Source: Gordius sp. MW1
Lineage: Eukaryota > Nematomorpha > Gordioida > Gordea > Gordiidae
Length of the DNA stretch: 64,000 bases
Assembly (NCBI GenBank): GCA_964036665.1
Contig: OZ038533.1
Span: 9,322,413 to 9,386,412, forward strand
Direction of reading: 5' to 3'
Both the position numbers and the translations under genes were made by a program. This document shows, in pieces, positions 25,001 through 38,100 of this stretch (within the stretch, counting starts at the first letter, position 1; the number at the start of each line of letters is the position of its first letter). The notes below the pieces were generated by a model. It was not told the origin of the DNA. It did not search any database and was given only the letters and a program-made list of their open reading frames with translations.

Positions 25001-26908
25001 TCTTTTGTCAAAATGATAGTTCTCGCAGCTTAAAACCTCTTTTCGGAAGTCAATCGAGGATAATAGGATTCTCAAATTCGCTTACTTTTATATGTTTTTT
25101 CATGCTCTTTCACATAGCATCAAAAAAAATAAATATTTTTACCTCAAAATTTTTCACATATTTTTCTTTCAACCGTATGCATCCGATGAAAGTTGTCGTT
25201 TTCAGACGTGGTTTCGATGATAAAAAGTAAAAATTTATCAGAATCAGAAAACTATTACTTTGAAATCATGATCGCATAGTGCATTTTCAAAAATTAAGCA
25301 CTCACGTTGCGATACAACAAACTAATCGCAACAATAAAACGTTGTCTTTTGTCAAAATGATAGTTCTCGCAGCTTAAAACCTCTTTTCGGAAGTCAATCA
25401 AGGATAATAGGATTCTCAAATTCGCTTACTTTTATATATTTTTTCATGCTCTTTCACATAGAATCGAAAAAAATAAATATTTTTACCTCAAAATTTTTCA
25501 CATATTTTTCTTTCAACCGTATGCATCCGATGAAAGTTGTCGTTTTCAGACGTGGTTTCGATGATAAAAAGTAAAAATTTATCAGAATCAGAAAACTATT
25601 ACTTTGAAATCATGATCGCATAATGCATTTTTGAAAAATTAAGCACTCACGTTGCGATACAACAAACTAATCGCAACAATAAAACGTTGTCTTTTGTCAA
25701 AATGATAGTTCTCGCAGCTTAAAACCTCTTTTCGGAAGTCAATCGAGGATAATAGGATTCTCCAATTGGCTTACTTTTATATATTTTTTCATGCTCTTTC
25801 ACATAGAATTGAAAAAATAAATATTTTTACCTCAAAATTTTTCACATATTTTTCTTTGAACCGTATTCATCCGATGAAAGTTGTCGTTTTCAGACGTGGT
25901 TTCGATGATAAAAAGTAAAAATTTATCAGAATCAGAAAACTATTACTTTGAAATCATGATCGCATAATGCATTTTTGAAAAATTAAGCACTCACGTTGCG
26001 ATACAACAAACTAATCGCAACAATAAAACGTTGTCTTTTGTAAAATGATAGTTCTCGCAGCTTAAAACCTCTTTTCGGAAGTCAATCGAGGATAATAGGA
26101 TTCTCCAATTGGCTTACTTTTATATATTTTTTCATGCTCTTTCACATAGAATTGAAAAAATAAATATTTTTACCTCAAAATTTTTCACATATTTTTCTTT
26201 GAACCGTATTCATCCGATGAAAGTTGTCGTTTTCAGACGTGGTTTCGATGATAAAAAGTAAAAATTTATCAGAATCAGAAAACTATTACTTTGAAATCAT
26301 GATCGCATAATGCATTTTTGAAAAATTAAGCACTCACGTTGCGATACAACAAACTAATCGCAACAATAAAACGTTGTCTTTTGTCAAAATGATAGTTCTC
26401 GCAGCTTAAAACCTCTTTTCGGAAGTCAATCGAGGATAATAGGATTCTCAAATTCGCTTACTTTTATATGTTTTTTCATGCTCTTTCACATAGCATCGAA
26501 AAAAATAAATATTTTTACCTCAAAATTTTTCACATATTTTTCTTTCAACCGTATGCATCCGATGAAAGTTGTCGTTTTCAGACGTGGTTTCGATGATAAA
26601 AAGTAAAAATTTATCAGAATCAGAAAACTATTACTTTGAAATCATGATCGCATAGTGCATTTTCAAAAATTAAGCACTCACGTTGCGATACAACAAACTA
26701 ATCGCAACAATAAAACGTTGTCTTTTGTCAAAATGATAGTTCTCGCAGCTTAAAACCTCTTTTCGGAAGTCAATCAAGGATAATAGGATTCTCAAATTCG
26801 CTTACTTTTATATATTTTTTCATGCTCTTTCACATAGAATCGAAAAAAATAAATATTTTTACCTCAAAATTTTTTACATATTTTTCTTTCAACCGTATGC
26901 ATCCGATG
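22090..26908. repeat. Mosaic HOR region with dimer and tetramer repeats
   Basis: A dimer repeat of about 690 bp is seen at 22090/22780, both with TTATCATAATCAG. Single-monomer duplications occur at 23125/23469 and 25533/25877: each pair shares CATAATGCATTT, TCCAATTGG and the one-A-shorter GAAAAAATAAAT. A 4-monomer spacing of 1,376 bp links 25189 with 26565, both with GTCAATCAAGGAT and the GCATTTTCAAAAATT form. Odd marks are CTATCTCAAATAG near 23041, CAAACTACTCGC near 24287, AGACTTGGTTTC near 24518 and AAATCATCTTAC near 24729. Confidence 0.75.
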
Positions 26909-29656
26909 AAAGTTGTCGTTTTCAGACGTGGTTTCGATGATAAAAAGTAAAAATTTATCAGAATCTGAAAACTATTACTTTGAAATCATGATCGCATAGT
27001 GCATTTTTGAAAAATTAAGCACTCACGTTGCGATACAACAAACTAATCGCAACAATAAAACGTTGTCTTTTGTCAAAATGTTAGTTCTCGCAGCTTAAAA
27101 CCTCTTTTCGGAAGTCAATCGAGGATAATAGGATTCTCAAATTGGCTTACTTTTATAGATTTTTTCATGCTCTTTCACATAGAATTGAAAAAAATAAATA
27201 TTTTTACCTCAAAATTTTTCACATATTTTTCTTTGAACCGTATTCATCCGATGAAAGTTGTCGTTTTCAGACGTGGTTTCGATGATAAAAAGTAAAAATT
27301 TATCAGAATCTGAAAACTATTACTTTGAAATCATGATCGCATAGAGCCATTTTCAAAAATTAAGCACTCACGTTGCGATAGAACAAACTAATCGCAACAA
27401 ACGTTGTCTTTTGTCAAAATGATAGTTCTCGCAGATTAAAACCTCTTTTCGGAAGTCAATCGAGGATAATAGGATTCTCAAATTATCTTACTTTTATATA
27501 TTTTTTCATGCTCTTTCACATAGAATCGAAAAAAATAAATATTTTTACCTCAAAATTTTTCACATATTTTTCTTTCAACCGTATGCATCCGATAAAAGTT
27601 GTCGTTTTCAGACGTGGTTTCGATGATAAAAAGTAAAAATTTATCAGAATCAGAAAACTATTACTTTGAAATCATGATAGCATAGTGTATTTTTGAAAAA
27701 TTAAGCACTCACGTTGCGATACAACAAACTAATCGCAACAATAAAACGTTGTCTTTTGTCAAAATGATAGTTCTCGCAGCTTAAAACCTCTTTTCGGAAG
27801 TCAATCGAGGATAATAGGATTCTCAAATTGGCTTACTTTTATATATTTTTTTACGCTCTTTCACATAGAATCGAAAAAAATAAATATTTTTACCTCAAAA
27901 TTTTTCATATATTTTTCTTTCAACCGTATGCATCCCATGAAAGTTGTCGTTGTCAGATGTGGTTTCCATGATAAAAAGTAAAAATTTATCAGAATCAGAA
28001 AACTCTTACTTTGAAATCATGATCGCATAATGCATTTTTGAAAAATTAAGCACTCACGTTGCGATACAACAAACTAATCGCAACAATAAAACGTTGTCTT
28101 TTGTCAAAATGATAGTTCTCGCAGCTTAAAACCTCTTTTCGGAAGTCAATCGAGGATAATAGGATTCTCAAATTGGCTTACTTTTATATATTTTTTTACG
28201 CTCTTTCACATAGAATCGAAAAAAATAAATATTTTTACCTCAAAATTTTTCATATATTTTTCTTTCAACCGTATGCATCCCATGAAAGTTGTCGTTGTCA
28301 GATGTGGTTTCCATGATAAAAAGTAAAAATTTATCAGAATCAGAAAACTCTTACTTTGAAATCATGATCGCATAATGCATTTTTGAAAAATTAAGCACTC
28401 ACGTTGCGATACAACAAACTAATCGCAACAATAAAACGTTGTCTTTTGTCAAAATGATAGTTCTCGCAGCTTAAAACCTCTTTTCGGAAGTCAATCGAGG
28501 ATAATAGGATTCTCCAATTGGCTTACTTTTATATATTTTTTCATGCTCTTTCACATAGAATTGAAAAAATAAATATTTTTACCTCAAAATTTTTCACATA
28601 TTTTTCTTTGAACCGTATTCATCCGATGAAAGTTGTCGTTTTCAGACGTGGTTTCGATGATAAAAAGTAAAAATTTATCAGAAAACTATTACTTTGAAAT
28701 CATGATCGCATAGTGCATTTTTGAAAAATTAAGCACTCACGTTGCGATACAACAAACTAATCGCAACAATAAAACGTTGTCTTTTGTCAAAATGATAGTT
28801 GTCGCAGCTTAAAACCTCTTTTCGGAAGTCAATCGAGGATAATAGGATTCTCAAATTGGCTTACTTTTATATATTTTTTCATGCTCTTTCACATAGAATT
28901 GAAAAAAATAAATATTTTTACCTCAAAATTTTTGACATATTTTTCTTTCAACCGTATGCATCCGATGAAAGTTGTCGTTTTCAGACGTGGTTTCGATGAT
29001 AAAAAGTAAAAATTTATCAGAATCAGAAAACTATTACTTTGAAATCATGATCGCATAGTGTATTTTTGAAAAATTAAGCACTCACTTTGCGATACAACAA
29101 ACTAATCGCAACAATAAAACGTTGTCTTTTGTCAAAATGATAGTTCTCGCAGCTTAAAACCTCTTTTCGGAAGTCAATCGAGGATAATAGGATTCTCAAA
29201 TTGCCTTACTTTTATATATTTTTTTACGCTCTTTCACATAGAATCGAAAAAAATAAATATTTTTACCTCAAAATTTTTCATATATTTTTCTTTCAACCGT
29301 ATGCATCCCATGAAAGTTGTCGTTGTCAGATGTGGTTTCCATGATAAAAAGTAAAAATTTATCAGAATCAGAAAACTCTTACTTTGAAATCATGATCGCA
29401 TAATGCATTTTTGAAAAATTAAGCACTCACGTTGCGATACAACAAACTAATCGCAACAATAAAACGTTGTCTTTTGTCAAAATGATAGTTCTCGCAGCTT
29501 AAAACCTCTTTTCGGAAGTCAATCGAGGATAATAGGATTCTCCAATTGGCTTACTTTTATATATTTTTTCATGCTCTTTCACATAGAATTGAAAAAATAA
29601 ATATTTTTACCTCAAAATTTTTCACATATTTTTCTTTGAACCGTATTCATCCGATG
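26909..29656. repeat. Transition block, first copy of a 3.8-4.1 kb duplication
   Basis: TTTATAGATTTTTTC at 27152 recurs at 31267, and the monomers at 27254 and 27595 recur at 31369 and 31710 (offset 4,115 bp). The monomers at 28285, 28629 and 28968 recur at 32055, 32399 and 32738 (offset 3,770 bp). The 345-bp difference is one monomer: the CCCATG/AAACTCTTAC monomer is present twice here (27940 and 28285) but once at 32055. The monomer at 28629 has lost 6 bp of the AGAATC stretch, and TTTTTGACATAT near 28929 is shared with 32699. A 3-monomer spacing of 1,028 bp links 28629 with 29657. Confidence 0.8.
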
Positions 29657-32398
29657 AAAGTTGTCGTTTTCAGACGTGGTTTCAATGATAAAAAGTAAAA
29701 ATTTATCAGAAAACTATTACTTTGAAATCATGATCGCATAGTGCATTTTTGAAAAATTAAGCACTCACGTTGCGATACAACAAACTAATCGCAACAATAA
29801 AACGTTGTCTTTTGTCAAAATGATAGTTGTCGCAGCTTAAAACCTCTTTTCGGAAGTCAATCGAGGATAATAGGATTCTCAAATTGGCTTACTTTTATAT
29901 ATTTTTTCATGCTCTTTCACATAGAATTGAAAAAAATAAATATTTTTACCTCAAAATTTTTCACATATTTTTCTTTCAACCGTATGCATCCGATGAAAGT
30001 TGTCGTTTTCAGACGTGGTTTCGATGATAAAAAGTAAAAATTTATCAGAATCAGAAAACTATTACTTTGAAATCATGATCGCATAGTGTATTTTTGAAAA
30101 ATTAAGCACTCACTTTGCGATACAACAAACTAATCGCAACAATAAAACGTTGTCTTTTGTCAAAATGATAGTTCTCGCAGCTTAAAACCTCTTTTCGGAA
30201 GTCAATCGAGGATAATAGGATTCTCAAATTGCCTTACTTTTATATATTTATTTACGCTCTTTCACATAGAATCGAAAAAAATAAATATTTTTACCTCAAA
30301 ATTTTTCATATATTTTTCTTTCAACCGTATGCATCCCATGAAAGTTGTCGTTGTCAGATGTGGTTTCCATGATAAAAAGTAAAAATTTATCAGAATCAGA
30401 AAACTATTACTTTGAAATCATGATCGCATAATGCATTTTTGAAAAATTAAGCACTCACGTTGCGATACAACAAACTAATCGCAACAATAAAACGTTGTCT
30501 TTTGTCAAAATGATAGTTCTCGCAGCTTAAAACCTCTTTTCGGAAGTCAATCGAGGATAATAGGATTCTCAAATTGGCTTACTTTTATATATTTTTTCAT
30601 GCTCTTTCACATAGAATCGAAAAAAATAAATATTTTTACCTCAAAATTTTTCACATATTTTTATTTCAACCGTATGCATCCGATGTCGTTTTCAGACGTG
30701 GTTTCGATGATAAAAAGTAAAAATTTATCAGAATCAGAAAACTATTACTTTGAAATCATGATCGCATAGTGCATTTTTGAAAAATTAAGCACTCACGTTG
30801 CGATACAACAAACTAATCGCAACAATAAAACGTTGTCTTTTGTCAAAATGATAGTTCTCGCAGCTTAAAACCTCTTTTCGGAAGTCAATCGAGGATAATA
30901 GGATTCTCAAATTGGCTTACTTTTATATATTTTTTCATGCTCTTTCACATAGAATCGAAAAAAATAAATATTTTTACCTCAAAATTTTTCACATATATTT
31001 CTTTCAACCGTATGCATCCGATGAAAGTTGTCGTTTTCAGACGTGGTTTCGATGATAAAAAGTAAAAATTTATCAGAATCAGAAAACTATTACTTTGAAA
31101 TCATGATCGCATAGTGCATTTTTGAAAAATTAAGCACTCACGTTGCGATACAACAAACTAATCGCAACAATAAAACGTTGTCTTTTGTCAAAATGATAGT
31201 TCTCGCAGCTTAAAACCTCTTTTCGGAAGTCAATCGAGGATAATAGGATTCTCAAATTGGCTTACTTTTATAGATTTTTTCATGCTCTTTCACATAGAAT
31301 TGAAAAAAATAAATATTTTTACCTCAAAATTTTTCACATATTTTTCTTTGAACCGTATTCATCCGATGAAAGTTGTCGTTTTCAGACGTGGTTTCGATGA
31401 TAAAAAGTAAAAATTTATCAGAATCTGAAAACTATTACTTTGAAATCATGATCGCATAGAGCCATTTTCAAAAATTAAGCACTCACGTTGCGATAGAACA
31501 AACTAATCGCAACAAACGTTGTCTTTTGTCAAAATGATAGTTCTCGCAGATTAAAACCTCTTTTCGGAAGTCAATCGAGGATAATAGGATTCTCAAATTA
31601 TCTTACTTTTATATATTTTTTCATGCTCTTTCACATAGAATCGAAAAAAATAAATATTTTTACCTCAAAATTTTTCACATATTTTTCTTTCAACCGTATG
31701 CATCCGATAAAAGTTGTCGTTTTCAGACGTGGTTTCGATGATAAAAAGTAAAAATTTATCAGAATCAGAAAACTATTACTTTGAAATCATGATAGCATAG
31801 TGTATTTTTGAAAAATTAAGCACTCACGTTGCGATACAACAAACTAATCGCAACAATAAAACGTTGTCTTTTGTCAAAATGATAGTTCTCGCAGCTTAAA
31901 ACCTCTTTTCGGAAGTCAATCGAGGATAATAGGATTCTCAAATTGGCTTACTTTTATATATTTTTTTACGCTCTTTCACATAGAATCGAAAAAAATAAAT
32001 ATTTTTACCTCAAAATTTTTCATATATTTTTCTTTCAACCGTATGCATCCCATGAAAGTTGTCGTTGTCAGATGTGGTTTCCATGATAAAAAGTAAAAAT
32101 TTATCAGAATCAGAAAACTCTTACTTTGAAATCATGATCGCATAATGCATTTTTGAAAAATTAAGCACTCACGTTGCGATACAACAAACTAATCGCAACA
32201 ATAAAACGTTGTCTTTTGTCAAAATGATAGTTCTCGCAGCTTAAAACCTCTTTTCGGAAGTCAATCGAGGATAATAGGATTCTCCAATTGGCTTACTTTT
32301 ATATATTTTTTCATGCTCTTTCACATAGAATTGAAAAAATAAATATTTTTACCTCAAAATTTTTCACATATTTTTCTTTGAACCGTATTCATCCGATG
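29657..32398. repeat. 8-monomer unit U0 (2,742 bp), variant form
   Basis: This has the same monomer count as the three units that follow. Its first monomers (29657, 29996, 30341, about 30685) match theirs, including the 6-bp-shorter start monomer, TATATATTTATTTACGC at about 30241, TTTTTATTTCAACC at 30660 and the 7-bp loss giving CCGATGTCG at 30680. The following monomers at 31024-31710 instead match 27254-27595 (TAGAGCCATTTTC, GATAGAAC, GCAGATTAAAACC), and the last, at 32055, returns to the common pattern. U0 therefore differs from U1-U3 by a swapped internal cassette of equal monomer number. Confidence 0.8.
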
Positions 32399-35143
32399 AA
32401 AGTTGTCGTTTTCAGACGTGGTTTCGATGATAAAAAGTAAAAATTTATCAGAAAACTATTACTTTGAAATCATGATCGCATAGTGCATTTTTGAAAAATT
32501 AAGCACTCACGTTGCGATACAACAAACTAATCGCAACAATAAAACGTTGTCTTTTGTCAAAATGATAGTTGTCGCAGCTTAAAACCTCTTTTCGGAAGTC
32601 AATCGAGGATAATAGGATTCTCAAATTGGCTTACTTTTATATATTTTTTCATGCTCTTTCACATAGAATTGAAAAAAATAAATATTTTTACCTCAAAATT
32701 TTTGACATATTTTTCTTTCAACCGTATGCATCCGATGAAAGTTGTCGTTTTCAGACGTGGTTTCGATGATAAAAAGTAAAAATTTATCAGAATCAGAAAA
32801 CTATTACTTTGAAATCATGATCGCATAGTGTATTTTTGAAAAATTAAGCACTCACTTTGCGATACAACAAACTAATCGCAACAATAAAACGTTGTCTTTT
32901 GTCAAAATGATAGTTCTCGCAGCTTAAAACCTCTTTTCGGAAGTCAATCGAGGATAATAGGATTCTCAAATTGCCTTACTTTTATATATTTATTTACGCT
33001 CTTTCACATAGAATCGAAAAAAATAAATATTTTTACCTCAAAATTTTTCATATATTTTTCTTTCAACCGTATGCATCCCATGAAAGTTGTCGTTGTCAGA
33101 TGTGGTTTCCATGATAAAAAGTAAAAATTTATCAGAATCAGAAAACTATTACTTTGAAATCATGATCGCATAATGCATTTTTGAAAAATTAAGCACTCAC
33201 GTTGCGATACAACAAACTAATCGCAACAATAAAACGTTGTCTTTTGTCAAAATGATAGTTCTCGCAGCTTAAAACCTCTTTTCGGAAGTCAATCGAGGAT
33301 AATAGGATTCTCAAATTGGCTTACTTTTATATATTTTTTCATGCTCTTTCACATAGAATCGAAAAAAATAAATATTTTTACCTCAAAATTTTTCACATAT
33401 TTTTATTTCAACCGTATGCATCCGATGTCGTTTTCAGACGTGGTTTCGATGATAAAAAGTAAAAATTTATCAGAATCAGAAAACTATTACTTTGAAATCA
33501 TGATCGCATAGTGCATTTTTGAAAAATTAAGCACTCACGTTGCGATACAACAAACTAATCGCAACAATAAAACGTTGTCTTTTGTCAAAATGATAGTTCT
33601 CGCAGCTTATAACCTATTTTCGGAAGTCAATCGAGGATTATAGGATTCTCAAATTGGCTTACTTTTATATATTTTTTCATGCTCTTTCACATAGAATTGA
33701 AAAAAATAAATATTTTTACCTCAAAATTTTTCACATATTTTTCTTTGAACCGTATTCATCCGATGAAAGTTGTCGTTTTCAGACGTGGTTTCTATGATCC
33801 CAAGTAAAAATTTATCAGAATCTGAAAACTATTACTTTGAAATCATGATCGCATAGAGCCATTTTCAAAAATTAAGCACTCACGTTGCGATACAACAAAC
33901 TAATCGCAACAATAAAACGTTGTCTTTTATCAAAATGATAGTTCTCGCAGCTTAAACCCTCTTTTCGGAAGTCCATCGAGGATAATAGGATTCTCAAATT
34001 GGCTTACTTTTATATATTTTTTCATGCTCTTTCACATAGAATTGAAAAAAATAAATATTTTTACCTCAAAATTTTCACATATTTTTCTTTGAACCGTATT
34101 CATCCGATGAAAGTTGTCGTTTTCAGACGTGGTTTCTATGATCCCAAGTAAAAATTTATCATAATCTGAAAACGATTACATTGAAATCATGATCGCATAG
34201 TGCATTTTTGAAAAATTAAGCACTCACGTTGCGATACAACAAACTAATCGCAACAATAAAACGTTGTCTTTTGTCAAAATGATAGTTCTCGCAGCTTAAA
34301 ACCTCTTTTCGGAAGTCAATCGAGGATAATAGGATTCTCAAATTGGCTTACTTTTATATATTTTTTTATGCTCTTTCACATAGAATTGAAAAAAATAAAT
34401 ATTTTTACCTCAAAATTTTTCACATATTTTTCTTTCAACCGTATGCATCCGATGAAAGTTGTCGTTTTCAGACGTGGTTTCGATGATAAAAAGTAAAAAT
34501 TTATCAGAATCAGAAAACTATTACTTTGAAATCATGATCGCATAGTGTATTTTTGAAAAATTAAGCACTCACTTTGCGATACAACAAACTAATCGCAACA
34601 ATAAAACGTTGTCTTTTGTCAAAATGATAGTTCTCGCAGCTTAAAACCTCTTTTCGGAAGTCAATCGAGGATAATAGGATTCTCAAATTGCCTTACTTTT
34701 ATATATTTTTTTACGCTCTTTCACATAGAATCGAAAAAAATAAATATTTTTACCTCAAAATTTTTCATATATTTTTCTTTCAACCGTATGCATCCCATGA
34801 AAGTTGTCGTTGTCAGATGTGGTTTCCATGATAAAAAGTAAAAATTTATCAGAATCAGAAAACTCTTACTTTGAAATCATGATCGCATAATGCATTTTTG
34901 AAAAATTAAGCACTCACGTTGCGATACAACAAACTAATCGCAACAATAAAACGTTGTCTTTTGTCAAAATGATAGTTCTCGCAGCTTAAAACCTCTTTTC
35001 GGAAGTCAATCGAGGATAATAGGATTCTCCAATTGGCTTACTTTTATATATTTTTTCATGCTCTTTCACATAGAATTGAAAAAATAAATATTTTTACCTC
35101 AAAATTTTTCACATATTTTTCTTTGAACCGTATTCATCCGATG
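32399..35143. repeat. 8-monomer HOR unit U1 (2,745 bp)
   Basis: First of three matching units starting at 32399, 35144 and 38916. The diagnostic order is: a start monomer with a 6-bp loss and TTGTCGCAGC; a CACTTTGCG monomer with TATATTTATTTACGC; the CCCATG/TTGTCAGATG monomer; CCGATGTCG with CTTATAACCTATTTTCGG and GGATTATAGG; TCTATGATCCCAAG with TTTTATCAAAATG, TTAAACCCTC and GTCCATCG; ATAATCTGAAAACGATTACATTG; a second CACTTTGCG monomer; then CCCATG with AAACTCTTAC and TCCAATTGG. The start monomer here has TTTCGATGAT whereas U2 and U3 have TTTCAATGAT, and it also has TTTTTGACATAT. Confidence 0.88.
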
Positions 35144-38100
35144 AAAGTTGTCGTTTTCAGACGTGGTTTCAATGATAAAAAGTAAAAATTTATCAGAAAA
35201 CTATTACTTTGAAATCATGATCGCATAGTGCATTTTTGAAAAATTAAGCACTCACGTTGCGATACAACAAACTAATCGCAACAATAAAACGTTGTCTTTT
35301 GTCAAAATGATAGTTGTCGCAGCTTAAAACCTCTTTTCGGAAGTCAATCGAGGATAATAGGATTCTCAAATTGGCTTACTTTTATATATTTTTTCATGCT
35401 CTTTCACATAGAATTGAAAAAAATAAATATTTTTACCTCAAAATTTTTCACATATTTTTCTTTCAACCGTATGCATCCGATGAAAGTTGTCGTTTTCAGA
35501 CGTGGTTTCGATGATAAAAAGTAAAAATTTATCAGAATCAGAAAACTATTACTTTGAAATCATGATCGCATAGTGTATTTTTGAAAAATTAAGCACTCAC
35601 TTTGCGATACAACAAACTAATCGCAACAATAAAACGTTGTCTTTTGTCAAAATGATAGTTCTCGCAGCTTAAAACCTCTTTTCGGAAGTCAATCGAGGAT
35701 AATAGGATTCTCAAATTGCCTTACTTTTATATATTTATTTACGCTCTTTCACATAGAATCGAAAAAAATAAATATTTTTACCTCAAAATTTTTCATATAT
35801 TTTTCTTTCAACCGTATGCATCCCATGAAAGTTGTCGTTGTCAGATGTGGTTTCCATGATAAAAAGTAAAAATTTATCAGAATCAGAAAACTATTACTTT
35901 GAAATCATGATCGCATAATGCATTTTTGAAAAATTAAGCACTCACGTTGCGATACAACAAACTAATCGCAACAATAAAACGTTGTCTTTTGTCAAAATGA
36001 TAGTTCTCGCAGCTTAAAACCTCTTTTCGGAAGTCAATCGAGGATAATAGGATTCTCAAATTGGCTTACTTTTATATATTTTTTCATGCTCTTTCACATA
36101 GAATCGAAAAAAATAAATATTTTTACCTCAAAATTTTTCACATATTTTTATTTCAACCGTATGCATCCGATGTCGTTTTCAGACGTGGTTTCGATGATAA
36201 AAAGTAAAAATTTATCAGAATCAGAAAACTATTACTTTGAAATCATGATCGCATAGTGCATTTTTGAAAAATTAAGCACTCACGTTGCGATACAACAAAC
36301 TAATCGCAACAATAAAACGTTGTCTTTTGTCAAAATGATAGTTCTCGCAGCTTATAACCTATTTTCGGAAGTCAATCGAGGATTATAGGATTCTCAAATT
36401 GGCTTACTTTTATATATTTTTTCATGCTCTTTCACATAGAATTGAAAAAAATAAATATTTTTACCTCAAAATTTTTCACATATTTTTCTTTGAACCGTAT
36501 TCATCCGATGAAAGTTGTCGTTTTCAGACGTGGTTTCTATGATCCCAAGTAAAAATTTATCAGAATCTGAAAACTATTACTTTGAAATCATGATCGCATA
36601 GAGCCATTTTCAAAAATTAAGCACTCACGTTGCGATACAACAAACTAATCGCAACAATAAAACGTTGTCTTTTATCAAAATGATAGTTCTCGCAGCTTAA
36701 ACCCTCTTTTCGGAAGTCCATCGAGGATAATAGGATTCTCAAATTGGCTTACTTTTATATATTTTTTCATGCTCTTTCACATAGAATTGAAAAAAATAAA
36801 TATTTTTACCTCAAAATTTTCACATATTTTTCTTTGAACCGTATTCATCCGATGAAAGTTGTCGTTTTCAGACGTGGTTTCTATGATCCCAAGTAAAAAT
36901 TTATCATAATCTGAAAACGATTACATTGAAATCATGATCGCATAGTGCATTTTTGAAAAATTAAGCACTCACGTTGCGATACAACAAACTAATCGCAACA
37001 ATAAAACGTTGTCTTTTGTCAAAATGATAGTTCTCGCAGCTTAAAACCTCTTTTCGGAAGTCAATCGAGGATAATAGGATTCTCAAATTGGCTTACTTTT
37101 ATATATTTTTTCATGCTCTTTCACATAGAATCGAAAAAAATAAATATTTTTACCTCAAAATTTTTCACATATTTTTATTTCAACCGTATGCATCCGATGT
37201 CGTTTTCAGACGTGGTTTCGATGATAAAAAGTAAAAATTTATCAGAATCAGAAAACTATTACTTTGAAATCATGATCGCATAGTGCATTTTTGAAAAATT
37301 AAGCACTCACGTTGCGATACAACAAACTAATCGCAACAATAAAACGTTGTCTTTTGTCAAAATGATAGTTCTCGCAGCTTATAACCTATTTTCGGAAGTC
37401 AATCGAGGATTATAGGATTCTCAAATTGGCTTACTTTTATATATTTTTTCATGCTCTTTCACATAGAATTGAAAAAAATAAATATTTTTACCTCAAAATT
37501 TTTCACATATTTTTCTTTGAACCGTATTCATCCGATGAAAGTTGTCGTTTTCAGACGTGGTTTCTATGATCCCAAGTAAAAATTTATCAGAATCTGAAAA
37601 CTATTACTTTGAAATCATGATCGCATAGAGCCATTTTCAAAAATTAAGCACTCACGTTGCGATACAACAAACTAATCGCAACAATAAAACGTTGTCTTTT
37701 ATCAAAATGATAGTTCTCGCAGCTTAAACCCTCTTTTCGGAAGTCCATCGAGGATAATAGGATTCTCAAATTGGCTTACTTTTATATATTTTTTCATGCT
37801 CTTTCACATAGAATTGAAAAAAATAAATATTTTTACCTCAAAATTTTCACATATTTTTCTTTGAACCGTATTCATCCGATGAAAGTTGTCGTTTTCAGAC
37901 GTGGTTTCTATGATCCCAAGTAAAAATTTATCATAATCTGAAAACGATTACATTGAAATCATGATCGCATAGTGCATTTTTGAAAAATTAAGCACTCACG
38001 TTGCGATACAACAAACTAATCGCAACAATAAAACGTTGTCTTTTGTCAAAATGATAGTTCTCGCAGCTTAAAACCTCTTTTCGGAAGTCAATCGAGGATA

